Shown here piece after piece: positions 32,609-40,854 of a stretch of DNA of 64,000 nt. A program made the position numbers and the translations under genes. Under the pieces are notes generated by a model. The model was not told the origin of the DNA and searched no databases. It saw only the letters and a program-made list of their open reading frames with translations. Positions within the stretch are counted from its first letter, which is position 1; each line of letters begins with the position of its first letter. This DNA is from JAEMQF01 sp963775015 (lineage in GTDB: Bacteria; Pseudomonadota; Gammaproteobacteria; Burkholderiales; Burkholderiaceae_C): NCBI GenBank assembly GCA_963775015.1, contig CAVZHI010000005.1:558001-622000 (forward strand), read 5' to 3'.

Positions 32609-33745
32609 ATGTCCGACCTGAGTCTCGGCCTGTGCGCCGCGGATCGAATTCACTCGCAACTCGGCGTATCGAGCTATTTCGATCCGGCGCAGTTCGAACT
32701 CGAACGCGAGCACATCCTGAGTCGCGCGCCGAAGTATCTCGGCCACGAACTGAGCGTTCCCGCGCTCGGTGACTTCCACGCCCTGCCGCAGGAAGGCGAA
32801 GGCCGCGCGCTGGTGCGTACGCCGCGCGGCGTGGAGCTGATTTCCAACGTGTGCCGGCATCGGCAGGCCGTGATGTTGCGCGGCCGGGGCAGCACGGCGA
32901 GGTCGGCGCAGACCATCGTCTGCCCGTTGCACCGCTGGACCTACTCGTTGCAGGGGCAACTCATCGCCGCGCCGCACTTCCCCGACGACCCGTGCCTGAA
33001 CCTGAACAACTACGCGCTGCAACGCTGGAACGGGCTGCTCTTCGAAGCCGGGCCGCGCGACGTCGCGGCCGAACTCGCGCGCCTGGGCCCGAAGGCGGAT
33101 CTGAACTTCGACGGTTACGTGCTCGATCGCGTGCATCTGCACGAATGCGACTACAACTGGAAGACCTTCATCGAGGTCTACCTCGAGGACTATCACGTCG
33201 GCCCGTTTCACCCCGGCCTCGGCAACTTCGTCGCCTGCGACGACTTGCGTTGGGAAATGGGACCGGACTATTCGGTGCAGACGGTCGGCATCGCCACCCC
33301 CGGCGGCAAAGTGCTGGGGCGGCCGGGCTCCGACGTCTACAAACGCTGGCACGACGTCGTCCTCGACTACTCCGAAGGTGATACGCCGAATCAGGGCGCG
33401 GTCTGGATGACGTATTACCCGACCCTGATGCTCGAGTGGTACCCGCATGTGCTCGTCGTCTCGAGCCTGTTCCCGCGGGGCCCGCGCAAGACGCTGAACG
33501 TCGTCGAGTTCTTCTACCCCGAAGAGATCTGCGCCTTCGAACGCGAATTCGTCGAAGCGCAGCAAGCGGCGTACATGGAGACCTGCGTCGAGGACGACCA
33601 GATCGCGCTGCGCATGGACGCCGGCCGTGCGGCGCTGCTCGCGCGCGGCGACGACGAGTACGGACCGTATCAAAGCCCGATGGAAGACGGAATGCAGCAG
33701 TTCCATGAGTGGTATCGGCGCGCCATGGCGGCGGCGCCGGCCTGA
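32609..33745 (+). CDS. Rieske [2Fe-2S] aromatic ring-hydroxylating oxygenase, alpha-subunit-like
   Basis: This 378-residue protein has a complete Rieske cluster site (C82, H84, C105, H108) and a C-terminal catalytic domain with the mononuclear iron motif EDYHVGPFHPG (H196, H201), plus the bridging acid nearby. The family covers RHO alpha subunits and choline/carnitine monooxygenases. Substrate and reductase partner cannot be read from sequence, and no ferredoxin or reductase gene is adjacent. The pairing with divergent xseB-ispA-dxs is widespread in Burkholderiales, which suggests a housekeeping rather than catabolic role. The start ATG at 32609 lacks a clear Shine-Dalgarno; a TAGAAT -10-like hexamer lies at 32517-32522. 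Confidence 0.85.
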   Translation: MSDLSLGLCAADRIHSQLGVSSYFDPAQFELEREHILSRAPKYLGHELSVPALGDFHALPQEGEGRALVRTPRGVELISNVCRHRQAVMLRGRGSTARSAQTIVCPLHRWTYSLQGQLIAAPHFPDDPCLNLNNYALQRWNGLLFEAGPRDVAAELARLGPKADLNFDGYVLDRVHLHECDYNWKTFIEVYLEDYHVGPFHPGLGNFVACDDLRWEMGPDYSVQTVGIATPGGKVLGRPGSDVYKRWHDVVLDYSEGDTPNQGAVWMTYYPTLMLEWYPHVLVVSSLFPRGPRKTLNVVEFFYPEEICAFEREFVEAQQAAYMETCVEDDQIALRMDAGRAALLARGDDEYGPYQSPMEDGMQQFHEWYRRAMAAAPA

Positions 33746-33814
33746 GGCCACGCGCCGCGCAGGCCGTCGCCCCGTGCCGCAACCACCAGCAGCGCCCGCC
33801 ACTTCGAGTCACCC

Positions 33815-34660
33815 ATGTTTCCCAAACCTCTCATCTCGGCCGAGCAGGTTCTTCAACTGCATCAATCGGGCCAAGGCATGGTTCTGGTCGACGCGAGTTT
33901 TGACCTCGCGAACGTCGACGCGGGCCGCAACGCCTGGCGCGCCGGCCACCCGCCGGGGTCGGTCTACTGGCATCTGGACGCCGACTTGTCGCGCGCCAAG
34001 ACCGGCCGCAACGGCCGCCACCCGCTGCCCGACCGGGCCGAGTTCGCGCGAACCCTCGGCCGCGCCGGAATCACGCCGCAAACCCTGGTGGTCACATTCG
34101 ACGCGCAAGGCGGCGTGTATGCGGCGCGCGCCTGGTGGATGCTGCGCTGGATGGGGCACGACGACGTTGCGGTGCTCGATGGCGGACTGTCGGCGTGGCT
34201 CGACGCCGGTGGCGCGCTGAGCCCCGACGCGGTACCTCCGCGCAACGCCCCACCTTACCCCGAGCGCCCTGCCCTCGTCGACACGCTGGACGCAGCGCGC
34301 CTCGAAGCGTCGCTGGGCCAGGTGCGACTGGTCGACGCGCGCGCAGCCGAACGCTTCCGCGGCGAGGTCGAGCCGCTGGACGCGCAGGCGGGCCACATTC
34401 CCGGCGCGCTGAACCGATTTTTCAAGGACAACCTGGCGCCCGGTGGCCGCTTCAAGCCGGCCGAACAGTTGCGCAACGAGTGGCTGCCGTTGATCGGCCA
34501 GTGCACTGCGCAAGACGTGGTGCACAGCTGCGGCTCAGGCGTCACCGCGTGCCACAACCTGCTTGCGATGGAAGTCGCCGGTTTGCCCGGCTCGAAGCTC
34601 TACCCCGGTTCGTGGAGCGAGTGGTCGTCGGACCCGAATCGGGCGATCGCGCGCGGTTGA
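33815..34660 (+). CDS. sseA: 3-mercaptopyruvate sulfurtransferase (rhodanese family)
   Basis: This tandem-rhodanese protein of 281 residues moves sulfane sulfur from 3-mercaptopyruvate (or thiosulfate) to a thiol acceptor. The first, inactive domain starts with LISAEQVLQLHQSGQGMVLV. The second has the active loop CGSGVTACHNLLAMEV, where CGSGVT is the mercaptopyruvate-type signature rather than the CRKGVT of thiosulfate enzymes. The C-terminus YPGSWSEWSSDPNRAI is typical. It follows the Rieske gene by 69 bp on the same strand and may be co-transcribed. Confidence 0.93.
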   Translation: MFPKPLISAEQVLQLHQSGQGMVLVDASFDLANVDAGRNAWRAGHPPGSVYWHLDADLSRAKTGRNGRHPLPDRAEFARTLGRAGITPQTLVVTFDAQGGVYAARAWWMLRWMGHDDVAVLDGGLSAWLDAGGALSPDAVPPRNAPPYPERPALVDTLDAARLEASLGQVRLVDARAAERFRGEVEPLDAQAGHIPGALNRFFKDNLAPGGRFKPAEQLRNEWLPLIGQCTAQDVVHSCGSGVTACHNLLAMEVAGLPGSKLYPGSWSEWSSDPNRAIARG

Positions 34661-34682
34661 TGATGGCGATGCGCCGAAGGGC

Positions 34683-34730
34683 TTGACGCGGATCAAACAG
34701 AAGCCTAGCTTAGCGCCTCATACTTCTGCC
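34683..34730 (+). promoter_or_regulatory. FNR/Anr-type box and promoter for the universal stress protein gene
   Basis: TTGACGCGGATCAA at 34683-34696 fits the FNR/Anr consensus TTGA-N6-TCAA. A -10-like CATACT lies at 34719-34724. With a start near 34731 the box is centred at about -41.5, the class II activator position. No other -35 element is needed. The gene start is at 34749. This predicts oxygen-limitation induction. Confidence 0.75.
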
Positions 34731-34748
34731 ACTTCCTAGGAGCCGCTC

Positions 34749-35183
34749 ATGTTCAAACGCATTCTGGTTCCCACCGACGGATCCGAGATCACGGAAAAGG
34801 CGGTCACGACCGCCATCGCCCTTGCCAAGTCCACAGGCGCGGCGCTCTACACGATCAGCGTCAAGGAGCCGTTCCCGTACAGCGCGATTTCCGAGATGCA
34901 GCCCACGCCGCCGCAGGAGTTCTTCGACGCCCAGGAGCGCATCGCCGCGGCGCGCGTCAAGACGGTCAGCGACGCCTGTGCAGCACAAGGTTTGAGCTGC
35001 CAGGGCCACACGGTGGAAGCGCTGCACCCCTGGGAGGCGATCATCGACCACGCGACGCGAGTCGACTCCGACCTGCTCGTCATGGCGTCGCACGGCCGGC
35101 GCGGCATGGTCGCGCTGCTGCTGGGGAGCGAAACGCAGAAGGTCCTCACGCACTCGACGATTCCGGTCCTTGTTGTGCGCTGA
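34749..35183 (+). CDS. universal stress protein (UspA family)
   Basis: This 144-residue single-domain Usp starts MFKRILVPTDGSEITEKAV. It has the ATP-binding form: the glycine loop G-x2-G-x9-G-S is visible in ASHGRRGMVALLLGSETQKV (about residues 114-132). Such proteins promote survival under anoxia, starvation or oxidative stress. The FNR/Anr box 52 bp upstream indicates induction in low oxygen. A good ribosome-binding site (TAGGAGCC) precedes the ATG. The gene stands alone between sseA and the convergent ZIP transporter gene. Confidence 0.95.
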   Translation: MFKRILVPTDGSEITEKAVTTAIALAKSTGAALYTISVKEPFPYSAISEMQPTPPQEFFDAQERIAAARVKTVSDACAAQGLSCQGHTVEALHPWEAIIDHATRVDSDLLVMASHGRRGMVALLLGSETQKVLTHSTIPVLVVR

Positions 35184-35186
35184 GCT

Positions 35187-35960
35187 CTAGGCGTGGGCAT
35201 GGCTCGTCGCCAACGCGATGGCGCCCAGGCCGATTCCCAGCCAAATGAGCTGCCACAGCGTTTCGCGCAGCGACAGCCGGTGCTGAAGCTGCGGGATCAG
35301 GTCGGCCACGGCGACGTAAATGAAACTGCTCGCAGCGATGACGAGCAGGTAGGGGAACATCTCGGTCCACGGGCCGACGAGAAAGTAGCCGAGAACGCCG
35401 CCCGCCACCGCCGCCATTCCGGAGATCGCGTTGTAGAGCAGCGCGCGCGCGCGTGACAAACCGGCGTTGAGCAAAACGATGTAGTCGCCGACCTCCTGCG
35501 GAATTTCGTGGGCGACGATGGCGAGCGACGTCACCACCCCCAGCCGCGTGTCGGCAAGAAACGCTGCCGCGATGATCACGCCGTCGGTGAAGTTGTGGAT
35601 GCTGTCGCCCACGAGCACGCTCCAGCCGCCGCGCCCGGCCTGGATTTGATCGAACCCGTGATGATGATGGTGGTCGTCGCCCTCGTGATGGTGGCCGTGG
35701 CGGTAGAGCTCGGCCTTCTCCAGGAGAAAAAAGAACAGCAGGCCGGCGAGCAGTGTCAGGAACAGGCCGTGCGCGCTGGCCTGGCCCTCGAAAGCTTCGG
35801 GCAGCAGGTCGAGCAGCGCGGTGCCGAGCAGGGCGCCGGTCGACAGGCTGACCAAGTGCCGCACGACACGCCCGAGCACACTCACGGTGAGCGCCGCCGA
35901 AATGAGCACCGACAGCACGCCTCCGGCAAACGTCGCGATCACGATGTAAAGCAGGGTCAT
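35187..35960 (-). CDS. ZIP family metal (zinc) transporter
   Basis: This eight-helix ZIP protein has 257 residues and a histidine-rich cytosolic loop (YRHGHHHEGDDHHHHHG, about residues 84-100), typical of zinc sensing or binding. The metal path residues of helix IV and V are visible in GDSIHNFTDGVIIAAAF and AIVAHEIPQEVGDYIVL. ZIP proteins import Zn2+, Fe2+ or Mn2+; zinc is the likeliest. The ATG at 35960 gives MTLLYIVIATFAGGV; a TTG 9 bp further upstream is possible. It ends 3 bp from the convergent usp stop, so the two share a tight end. No Zur box was evident. Confidence 0.92.
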   Translation of the reverse strand: MTLLYIVIATFAGGVLSVLISAALTVSVLGRVVRHLVSLSTGALLGTALLDLLPEAFEGQASAHGLFLTLLAGLLFFFLLEKAELYRHGHHHEGDDHHHHHGFDQIQAGRGGWSVLVGDSIHNFTDGVIIAAAFLADTRLGVVTSLAIVAHEIPQEVGDYIVLLNAGLSRARALLYNAISGMAAVAGGVLGYFLVGPWTEMFPYLLVIAASSFIYVAVADLIPQLQHRLSLRETLWQLIWLGIGLGAIALATSHAHA

Positions 35961-36034
35961 GGTCGGCAAGAATCAAAAAAAGAGGCCGCGCGCCCAGACG
36001 GCTTCGCGGCCGGTGGCACGGGCAGTTGAGGGAT

Positions 36035-36907
36035 TCAGGAAACGCCGTTCGCTTCGAACCAGGCGAGACAACGCTTCCAGCCGTCTTCGGCCGCATCTTT
36101 GCGAAAGCTCGGGCGGTAGTCGGCGTGAAACGCGTGCGGCGCGTCGGCGTAGACCACGAACTCGGAGCGCTTCGCCGCGCCGCTGCCGGAGGCCAACGCG
36201 GACTTCATTTTCTCGACGCTGTCCAGGGGAATGCCGCTGTCCTGCCCGCCGTACAGGCCGAGCACGGGCCCATTCAGGTTCGACGCCAGGTCCACCGGGT
36301 GCTTGGGTGTGAGCGCCGAACCTGCGCCGACCAGGCGACCATACCAGGCCACCCCGGCCTTCACGGCCGGGTTGTGAGCGCTGTAAAGCCAGGCGATGCG
36401 CCCGCCCCAGCAAAACCCGGTCACGCCGAGCTTCGACGCATTCCCGCCGTTCGCTCGAGCCCAAGCGACACACGCGTCCAGATCGCCCATGACCTGCGCG
36501 TCAGGCACTTTGGCGATGACTTCGGCGATGAGCTTGGCGATTTCGCCGTAGCTTTGTGCGTCGCCCTGGCGCACGAACATTTCAGGCGCGATCGCCAGGT
36601 AGCCGCGTTTCGCAAAGCGCCGCGCGACGTCGGCGATGTACTCGTGAACGCCGAAGATTTCCGATATCACCAGCACCACCGGCAAGTTGCTCTTGCCCTG
36701 CGGCATCGCCCGATACGCCGGCATCTTGAAGTCGCCGACCATGATCGTCACCTCGCCGGCGGTCAAGCCGGCGCTGTCGGTGCGGATCGCTTGCGCCGTG
36801 ACCGGCAACACCGCCGCGGCAAAACCGCTCCCGACGCTCGTGCGCACGAAATCTCGCCGGCTGAAGGCGCGCGTGGGGGTGAGGCTGTCGATTTGTGATT
36901 TCAACAT
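36035..36907 (-). CDS. dienelactone hydrolase family protein, Tat-exported
   Basis: This 290-residue alpha/beta hydrolase has a twin-arginine signal (AFSRRDFVRTSVGSGFAAAV, about residues 14-33), which implies a periplasmic location unlike the cytosolic DLH of chloroaromatic degradation. The catalytic cysteine elbow is GFCWGGRIAW; the acid is in LYGGQDSGIPL and the His in APHAFHADYRP. The nucleophile is cysteine, as in DLH-type enzymes. No chlorocatechol genes accompany it. The ATG at 36907 follows CCGGAGACTT. Its substrate is unknown. Confidence 0.88.
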   Translation of the reverse strand: MLKSQIDSLTPTRAFSRRDFVRTSVGSGFAAAVLPVTAQAIRTDSAGLTAGEVTIMVGDFKMPAYRAMPQGKSNLPVVLVISEIFGVHEYIADVARRFAKRGYLAIAPEMFVRQGDAQSYGEIAKLIAEVIAKVPDAQVMGDLDACVAWARANGGNASKLGVTGFCWGGRIAWLYSAHNPAVKAGVAWYGRLVGAGSALTPKHPVDLASNLNGPVLGLYGGQDSGIPLDSVEKMKSALASGSGAAKRSEFVVYADAPHAFHADYRPSFRKDAAEDGWKRCLAWFEANGVS

Positions 36908-37007
36908 CGCAAGTCTCCGGAGTCGCGAGAAGTGGCGCATTCTATGAACACGCGCCGGGCCCTGGCGCGGCCAAGAAACCCTGAGGAATGACCCGACAAT
37001 CGCGGCC

Positions 37008-38537
37008 ATGCCCGACGCTTCGATTGCCGACCTCGACCGCGATTCGCGCTGGCCCGGGCAACTGGTGGGAATCGACCTCGGGTCGAACAGCTTCCGGCTC
37101 GAGATCGGCGAGTTGATCCAGGGGCGCTACCGACGCGTCGATTACCTCAAGGAGACGGTGCGCCTGGGCGCCGGTCTGGACGCCGACGGCGCCTTGACAG
37201 CGCAAGCCATGCAGCGCGGCCTGGACTGCCTGGTCCGATTCGCGAGCCGCCTGAGCGGCTTCCTGCCGCAACAGGTGCGCACCGTCGCGACGCAGACGCT
37301 GCGCGAAGCGCGCAATCGAGACGCTTTTTTGGCCCAGGCGCAAAGCGCGCTCGGCCAGACGATCGAGGTGATCTCAGGCCGCGAGGAAGCGCGCCTGATC
37401 TACAAGGGCGTCGCGCGCCTGCAGGCCAGCCAGGCACCGCGGCTCGTGATCGATATCGGCGGGCGCTCCACGGAAATGATCCTCGGGCAGGGGCGCCAAC
37501 CGCGCCATGCCGAATCGTTCGGTATCGGCTGCGTGGGCCTGTCACTGGTCCACTTTCCTGACGGCGTCATGACGGCGCAGGCGTTTCGCGAAGCGCAGGT
37601 CGCCGCAGGTGCCGAGCTCGAAGAAGGCCTCGAAGCTTTTGCGCCGGGCCGCTGGCAAGAGGCGCTGGGTTCGTCGGGAAGCGTCAGCGCGGTGTCGCAG
37701 CTGCTCGCGGCGAGCGGCGTCACCGACGGGCGCATCACCGCGGAAGGCTTGCGCTGGCTGATCCTGCGCTGCATCGAAGCCGGCAACATTCAGCAACTGG
37801 CGTTGCCGGGCCTGAACGAGGAACGCCGCGACGTCATTGCGGGCGGCGCCGCGATTCTGTACACCCTGGCGGCGCAGTTCGGCGTTGCAGACCTGCGGCC
37901 GGCGCAAGGCGCACTGCGCCAAGGGCTGATCTTCGACCTCGACGAGCGCCGCCACGCGGCCGCGCTGCACCAGGTGGGGCATGACGTTCGCGACGCCTCG
38001 GTGCGCGACCTGCAGCGCCGTTTCATGATCGACACGCACCAGGCGCAGCGCGTGACGCAAGTGGCGCAGCGCCTGTACGCGCAGGCCCAGCCGCTGGCGA
38101 GCGTCGAGCGGAATCGCGAGCTGCTCTGGGCCTGCGCTTTGCACGAAGTCGGCATGATGGTGTCGCACCACGATCACCACCGCCACAGCGCCTACCTGCT
38201 CGCCCAGGTCGACGCCGCGGGTTTCTCGCAGAGCCAGTTGCGGCGCCTCGCGACGCTCGTTCTCGGCCAGCGCGGCGAACTGCGCAAGATCGAATCCGAG
38301 CTCGGCGAGGAGGCCTTCGTCTGGCAAGTGCTTTGCCTGCGCCTGGCGGTCATCAAGTGCCATGCGCGCGCTGACGTCAACCCCGAAGTGATCGGCCTGA
38401 CGATCAAGGCGCGCGACGTGGCGCTGCGCTTTCCGCATGGCTGGGCAGAAGCACAGCCGCGTGCGATCTATCTGTTCAGCGAGGAGGCCCGGTTCTGGAA
38501 TCGGGCCGGTGTGCTGCGCATCGAGCTGCAGGCCTGA
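37008..38537 (+). CDS. ppx: exopolyphosphatase (Ppx/GppA family)
   Basis: Ppx hydrolyses terminal phosphates from inorganic polyphosphate. The 509-residue protein begins with the actin-like fold: GIDLGSNSFRLEIGEL (phosphate loop 1) and VIDIGGRSTEMILGQG (loop 2). A C-terminal HD-like part includes LHEVGMMVSHHDHHRHS. The paralogous GppA (guanosine pentaphosphatase) cannot be excluded; the pairing with ppk1 about 2.3 kb downstream on the other strand supports Ppx. The start at 37008 lies divergent from the dienelactone hydrolase gene, 100 bp away. Confidence 0.9.
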   Translation: MPDASIADLDRDSRWPGQLVGIDLGSNSFRLEIGELIQGRYRRVDYLKETVRLGAGLDADGALTAQAMQRGLDCLVRFASRLSGFLPQQVRTVATQTLREARNRDAFLAQAQSALGQTIEVISGREEARLIYKGVARLQASQAPRLVIDIGGRSTEMILGQGRQPRHAESFGIGCVGLSLVHFPDGVMTAQAFREAQVAAGAELEEGLEAFAPGRWQEALGSSGSVSAVSQLLAASGVTDGRITAEGLRWLILRCIEAGNIQQLALPGLNEERRDVIAGGAAILYTLAAQFGVADLRPAQGALRQGLIFDLDERRHAAALHQVGHDVRDASVRDLQRRFMIDTHQAQRVTQVAQRLYAQAQPLASVERNRELLWACALHEVGMMVSHHDHHRHSAYLLAQVDAAGFSQSQLRRLATLVLGQRGELRKIESELGEEAFVWQVLCLRLAVIKCHARADVNPEVIGLTIKARDVALRFPHGWAEAQPRAIYLFSEEARFWNRAGVLRIELQA

Positions 38538-38888
38538 GAGCGCGAGGGTCCGGGCACGCGGCGCGATGCGGGTCCTCAGAGGCTCGCCCACTCCCCGTCG
38601 GTTCCCGTCGCGCGCTGCGCCGTGATCCGCCGAGGGTCGCCGGTTCGGGCTTGGGCTGGGCGCGGAAGGCAGGCCGCGTCACGTTCTTCGCCCGGTTCGG
38701 GCCACGCCGCTCGAGAAGCGGAGCCAGGATGTTGGTCTGGAACGCGATCCCGTCGTGAACGAGGCACCCGTGTCTTCGGCGTCGCGCCGCGCAAACGCAT
38801 CCGTGTGAATCACCAGGCCCTACAGACTTACCCCGACGTCATGCGGTCGCATTTCACGAACCCGACGCCGAGGCCACGCCCGGGCCTG
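38538..38888. other. 351-bp intergenic region between ppx and the corA-like gene
   Basis: The two genes converge here. I see no credible coding sequence on either strand: the frames that stay open are Arg/Pro-rich and match nothing I recognise. There is no hairpin with a T-run and no tRNA-like fold. Nothing more can be supported. Confidence 0.5.
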
Positions 38889-39905
38889 TCAACCGTTCCT
38901 CTTGACCCCAGTCCGAAGCGCCCACCAGCCCGCCAGCGCAGTCACCGTGACGACGATTCCGACGATCACGACGAAGCCGTGCGGGCTGTCCGCAAGAGGG
39001 ACACCACCGACGTTCATCCCCAACAATCCCGCCACCATGTTGATCGGCAAGGCGAGCACGGTCACCACCGTCAGCATGAAAACGCTGTGGCTGGTCTGCT
39101 CGCCAACGCGCGCGGCAAGTTCCTCTTGCAGCAACTTGATGCGCTCTTGAAGTTCGGCGAGGTCGCGAATCACGATCGAGAATTCTTCGGTCGCCTGCCT
39201 GAGCCCTTCGAGGTCGTGCGCGACGATCCACGGTGGCGGTTGATGCAACAGGCGAAACAGCGCACCGGGCTCGGGTGCCAACAGGCGTCGCAGGCGCACC
39301 AGCACGCGCCGCAGCTTGCCCAGGTCGGCGCGCCGACGATTCAGGCGACCCGAGACGAGACCGTCCTCCACATCGTCGACCTGCAGGGTTGCCTTGCGAA
39401 CGATGTCGACCAGGACGTCGCCCTGGTCGCGCAGCAGGCGGGTCAGAAAGGCGACGGACGAACCCAGACCGACACCGTCTTTCACGGCTTGCCTGAGGCT
39501 GTCGATGGACCGCAGCGGATGAAGGCGTGCGCTGAGGGCCAGATGCGGCCCGACGTTGACCCAGAGCGTCTTGATGTCCGACCGGTCAAACGTGAACTCG
39601 AATGCCACGTCGTTGACCACGGCAATCAGCGTGTCTTGCGCGTCTTCGATGCGCGTCGAGCGCGAGCCTTGACTCAGCGCGTCGAAGAACTCGGGGGCCA
39701 CCGCCAACTGCGTCTTCATCCAGGCTTGCGCTGACGCGTCCGCAAGATTGAAGTGCAGCCAGACGAAATCGCTGGGGTCCGCAGTCTGCGCACCCCGAAG
39801 CCACGCCGCAGCCTCGTCCAGGCCAATCGGCGAGCCCGGCGCGCTGCTGGAAAAACGGTAGCCGCAGATCAGGCCGTGCTTGTCAGAGCCGTAGCGGATC
39901 TCCAT
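38889..39905 (-). CDS. CorA/ZntB family divalent cation transporter
   Basis: This 338-residue protein has a large cytosolic N-terminal domain and two C-terminal helices. The first helix ends with the selectivity motif GMN in PINMVAGLLGMNVGGVPL (about residues 298-315). A long alpha-helical stalk (RRADLGKLRRVLVRLRRLL) precedes it, as in pentameric CorA and ZntB. CorA imports Mg2+ or Co2+ and ZntB exports or imports Zn2+; the sequence favours the ZntB-like branch (short, WLHF early motif) but not decisively. The start is ATG at 39905. Neighbours ppx and ppk1 suggest links with polyphosphate-bound divalent cations. Confidence 0.88.
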   Translation of the reverse strand: MEIRYGSDKHGLICGYRFSSSAPGSPIGLDEAAAWLRGAQTADPSDFVWLHFNLADASAQAWMKTQLAVAPEFFDALSQGSRSTRIEDAQDTLIAVVNDVAFEFTFDRSDIKTLWVNVGPHLALSARLHPLRSIDSLRQAVKDGVGLGSSVAFLTRLLRDQGDVLVDIVRKATLQVDDVEDGLVSGRLNRRRADLGKLRRVLVRLRRLLAPEPGALFRLLHQPPPWIVAHDLEGLRQATEEFSIVIRDLAELQERIKLLQEELAARVGEQTSHSVFMLTVVTVLALPINMVAGLLGMNVGGVPLADSPHGFVVIVGIVVTVTALAGWWALRTGVKRNG

Positions 39906-39932
39906 TGGCGGCCCGATCGTTCAGCGCTTTGG

Positions 39933-40301
39933 CTACTTGCCCGGAGTTGGCGCAACCGTCGTCTTGGCGTGTTTGGGGCGGCCTGTTTTCAAACTGGGGA
40001 TGACTTTGACGGCGGCCAGGAAGGCCGTGTCAGTCATCGCCTTCAAGGCGCCGACGCCGGCACGCAGCAACTCGCTCTTCTTCACCGGATGCGCGAGCCC
40101 TGCGGCGCGCAGCTTCAGCGCGTCGATCGCGGCGTACTCCGCCTTGGGCATGGTGAAGCTGTCGCGAACGAGCTTGACTTTGGGCTTGCCTGCAGCGGCG
40201 CGATTGACTTTCACCGGCGAAGCCGGCTTGGCGCTCACCTTCTTCACCGCAACGCCGGTGACCGCGGGCTTCTTCGCGGCAGTCTTCTTCGAGGGGACCA
40301 T
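39933..40301 (-). CDS. small basic DNA-binding-like protein (H1-type lysine-rich N-terminus)
   Basis: This is a 122-residue protein of unrecognised family. The first 45 residues are Lys/Ala/Pro-rich, like the C-terminal tails of bacterial histone H1-like proteins (SKKTAAKKPAVTGVAVKKV). The rest looks folded: VRDSFTMPKAEYAAIDALKL then KKSELLRAGVGALKAM, which resembles a short strand followed by two helices as in ribbon-helix-helix proteins. RPKHAKTT closes it. The start follows CAGGAGTAGTTC. Just upstream lie two TATATA-centred near-palindromes (40318-40349), so autoregulation is plausible. No named function. Confidence 0.7.
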   Translation of the reverse strand: MVPSKKTAAKKPAVTGVAVKKVSAKPASPVKVNRAAAGKPKVKLVRDSFTMPKAEYAAIDALKLRAAGLAHPVKKSELLRAGVGALKAMTDTAFLAAVKVIPSLKTGRPKHAKTTVAPTPGK

Positions 40302-40317
40302 GAACTACTCCTGATGA

Positions 40318-40349
40318 ACGGTATATACCGTATAAACAGTATATATCGT
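40318..40349 (-). promoter_or_regulatory. two operator-like TATATA repeats upstream of the H1-like gene
   Basis: ACGGTATATACCGT (40318-40331) is a perfect 14-bp palindrome. A second copy, ACAGTATATATCGT (40336-40349), matches at 12 of 14 positions with an 18-bp centre-to-centre spacing. The block is the most AT-rich stretch in the area and lies 17 bp upstream of the ATG at 40301, overlapping where the promoter must be. Confidence 0.65.
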
Positions 40350-40392
40350 TAATCCGACCCGGAACACGAGTGGATGCAGACGAACCGGAGCG

Positions 40393-40854
40393 TCAGCGCG
40401 CATCGGGCGAGCACACGGCGTGCAGCACCACTTGCGCGCTGCCTTCTCGGTCGCGGTCGCGCAGCCACCAGACAGCACCCTTCTTGATCGCCAGAGGGTA
40501 GGCGGTTCCCGTCAACAGATACGCTGCCAACATTCCCAGCGCCGGCTGGTGGCCGACGAGGAGAACCGGCGCGCTCGAATCCGGCCAGCGTGCGGCTCGC
40601 AGCAGCGCATGCAGATCCGCGTCAGGCGCCAACTCGGTCAGGGTCTTCTGCTTCTTGGTCAGCGCCACTGCAGTTTGCTGGCAACGCACGGCGGGCGAGA
40701 CGAGAATTCGCGTCGATTCGGCGATGCGCTGGTTCAGCCACTGCGCCATTCGCTGCGCCTGGCGTTCCCCTTTGGCCGTGAGTTCGCGCGACAGGTCGTC
40801 TTGCCCGTCGCGAGCTTCATCCGCCTCGGCGTGGCGCCACAGGATCAGGTCCAC
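40393..40854 (-). CDS. sixA: phosphohistidine phosphatase SixA family
   Basis: This 153-residue histidine-phosphatase-fold protein opens with the catalytic RHAEA (LILWRHAEADEARDG) and later has the second catalytic His in LLVGHQPALGML. SixA dephosphorylates phosphohistidine on ArcB or PTS-Ntr proteins in E. coli; its target here is unknown. The start is GTG at 40854, which overlaps the ppk1 stop by one base (TAGTG), so it is probably translated together with ppk1. That linkage also occurs in other betaproteobacteria. Confidence 0.88.
   Translation of the reverse strand: MDLILWRHAEADEARDGQDDLSRELTAKGERQAQRMAQWLNQRIAESTRILVSPAVRCQQTAVALTKKQKTLTELAPDADLHALLRAARWPDSSAPVLLVGHQPALGMLAAYLLTGTAYPLAIKKGAVWWLRDRDREGSAQVVLHAVCSPDAR

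Noticed and set aside
38622..39734. 370-residue plus-strand frame overlapping the corA-like gene
   Set aside because: It mostly mirrors the corA-like gene, and the unique part in the intergenic region is Arg/Pro-rich without recognisable similarity.
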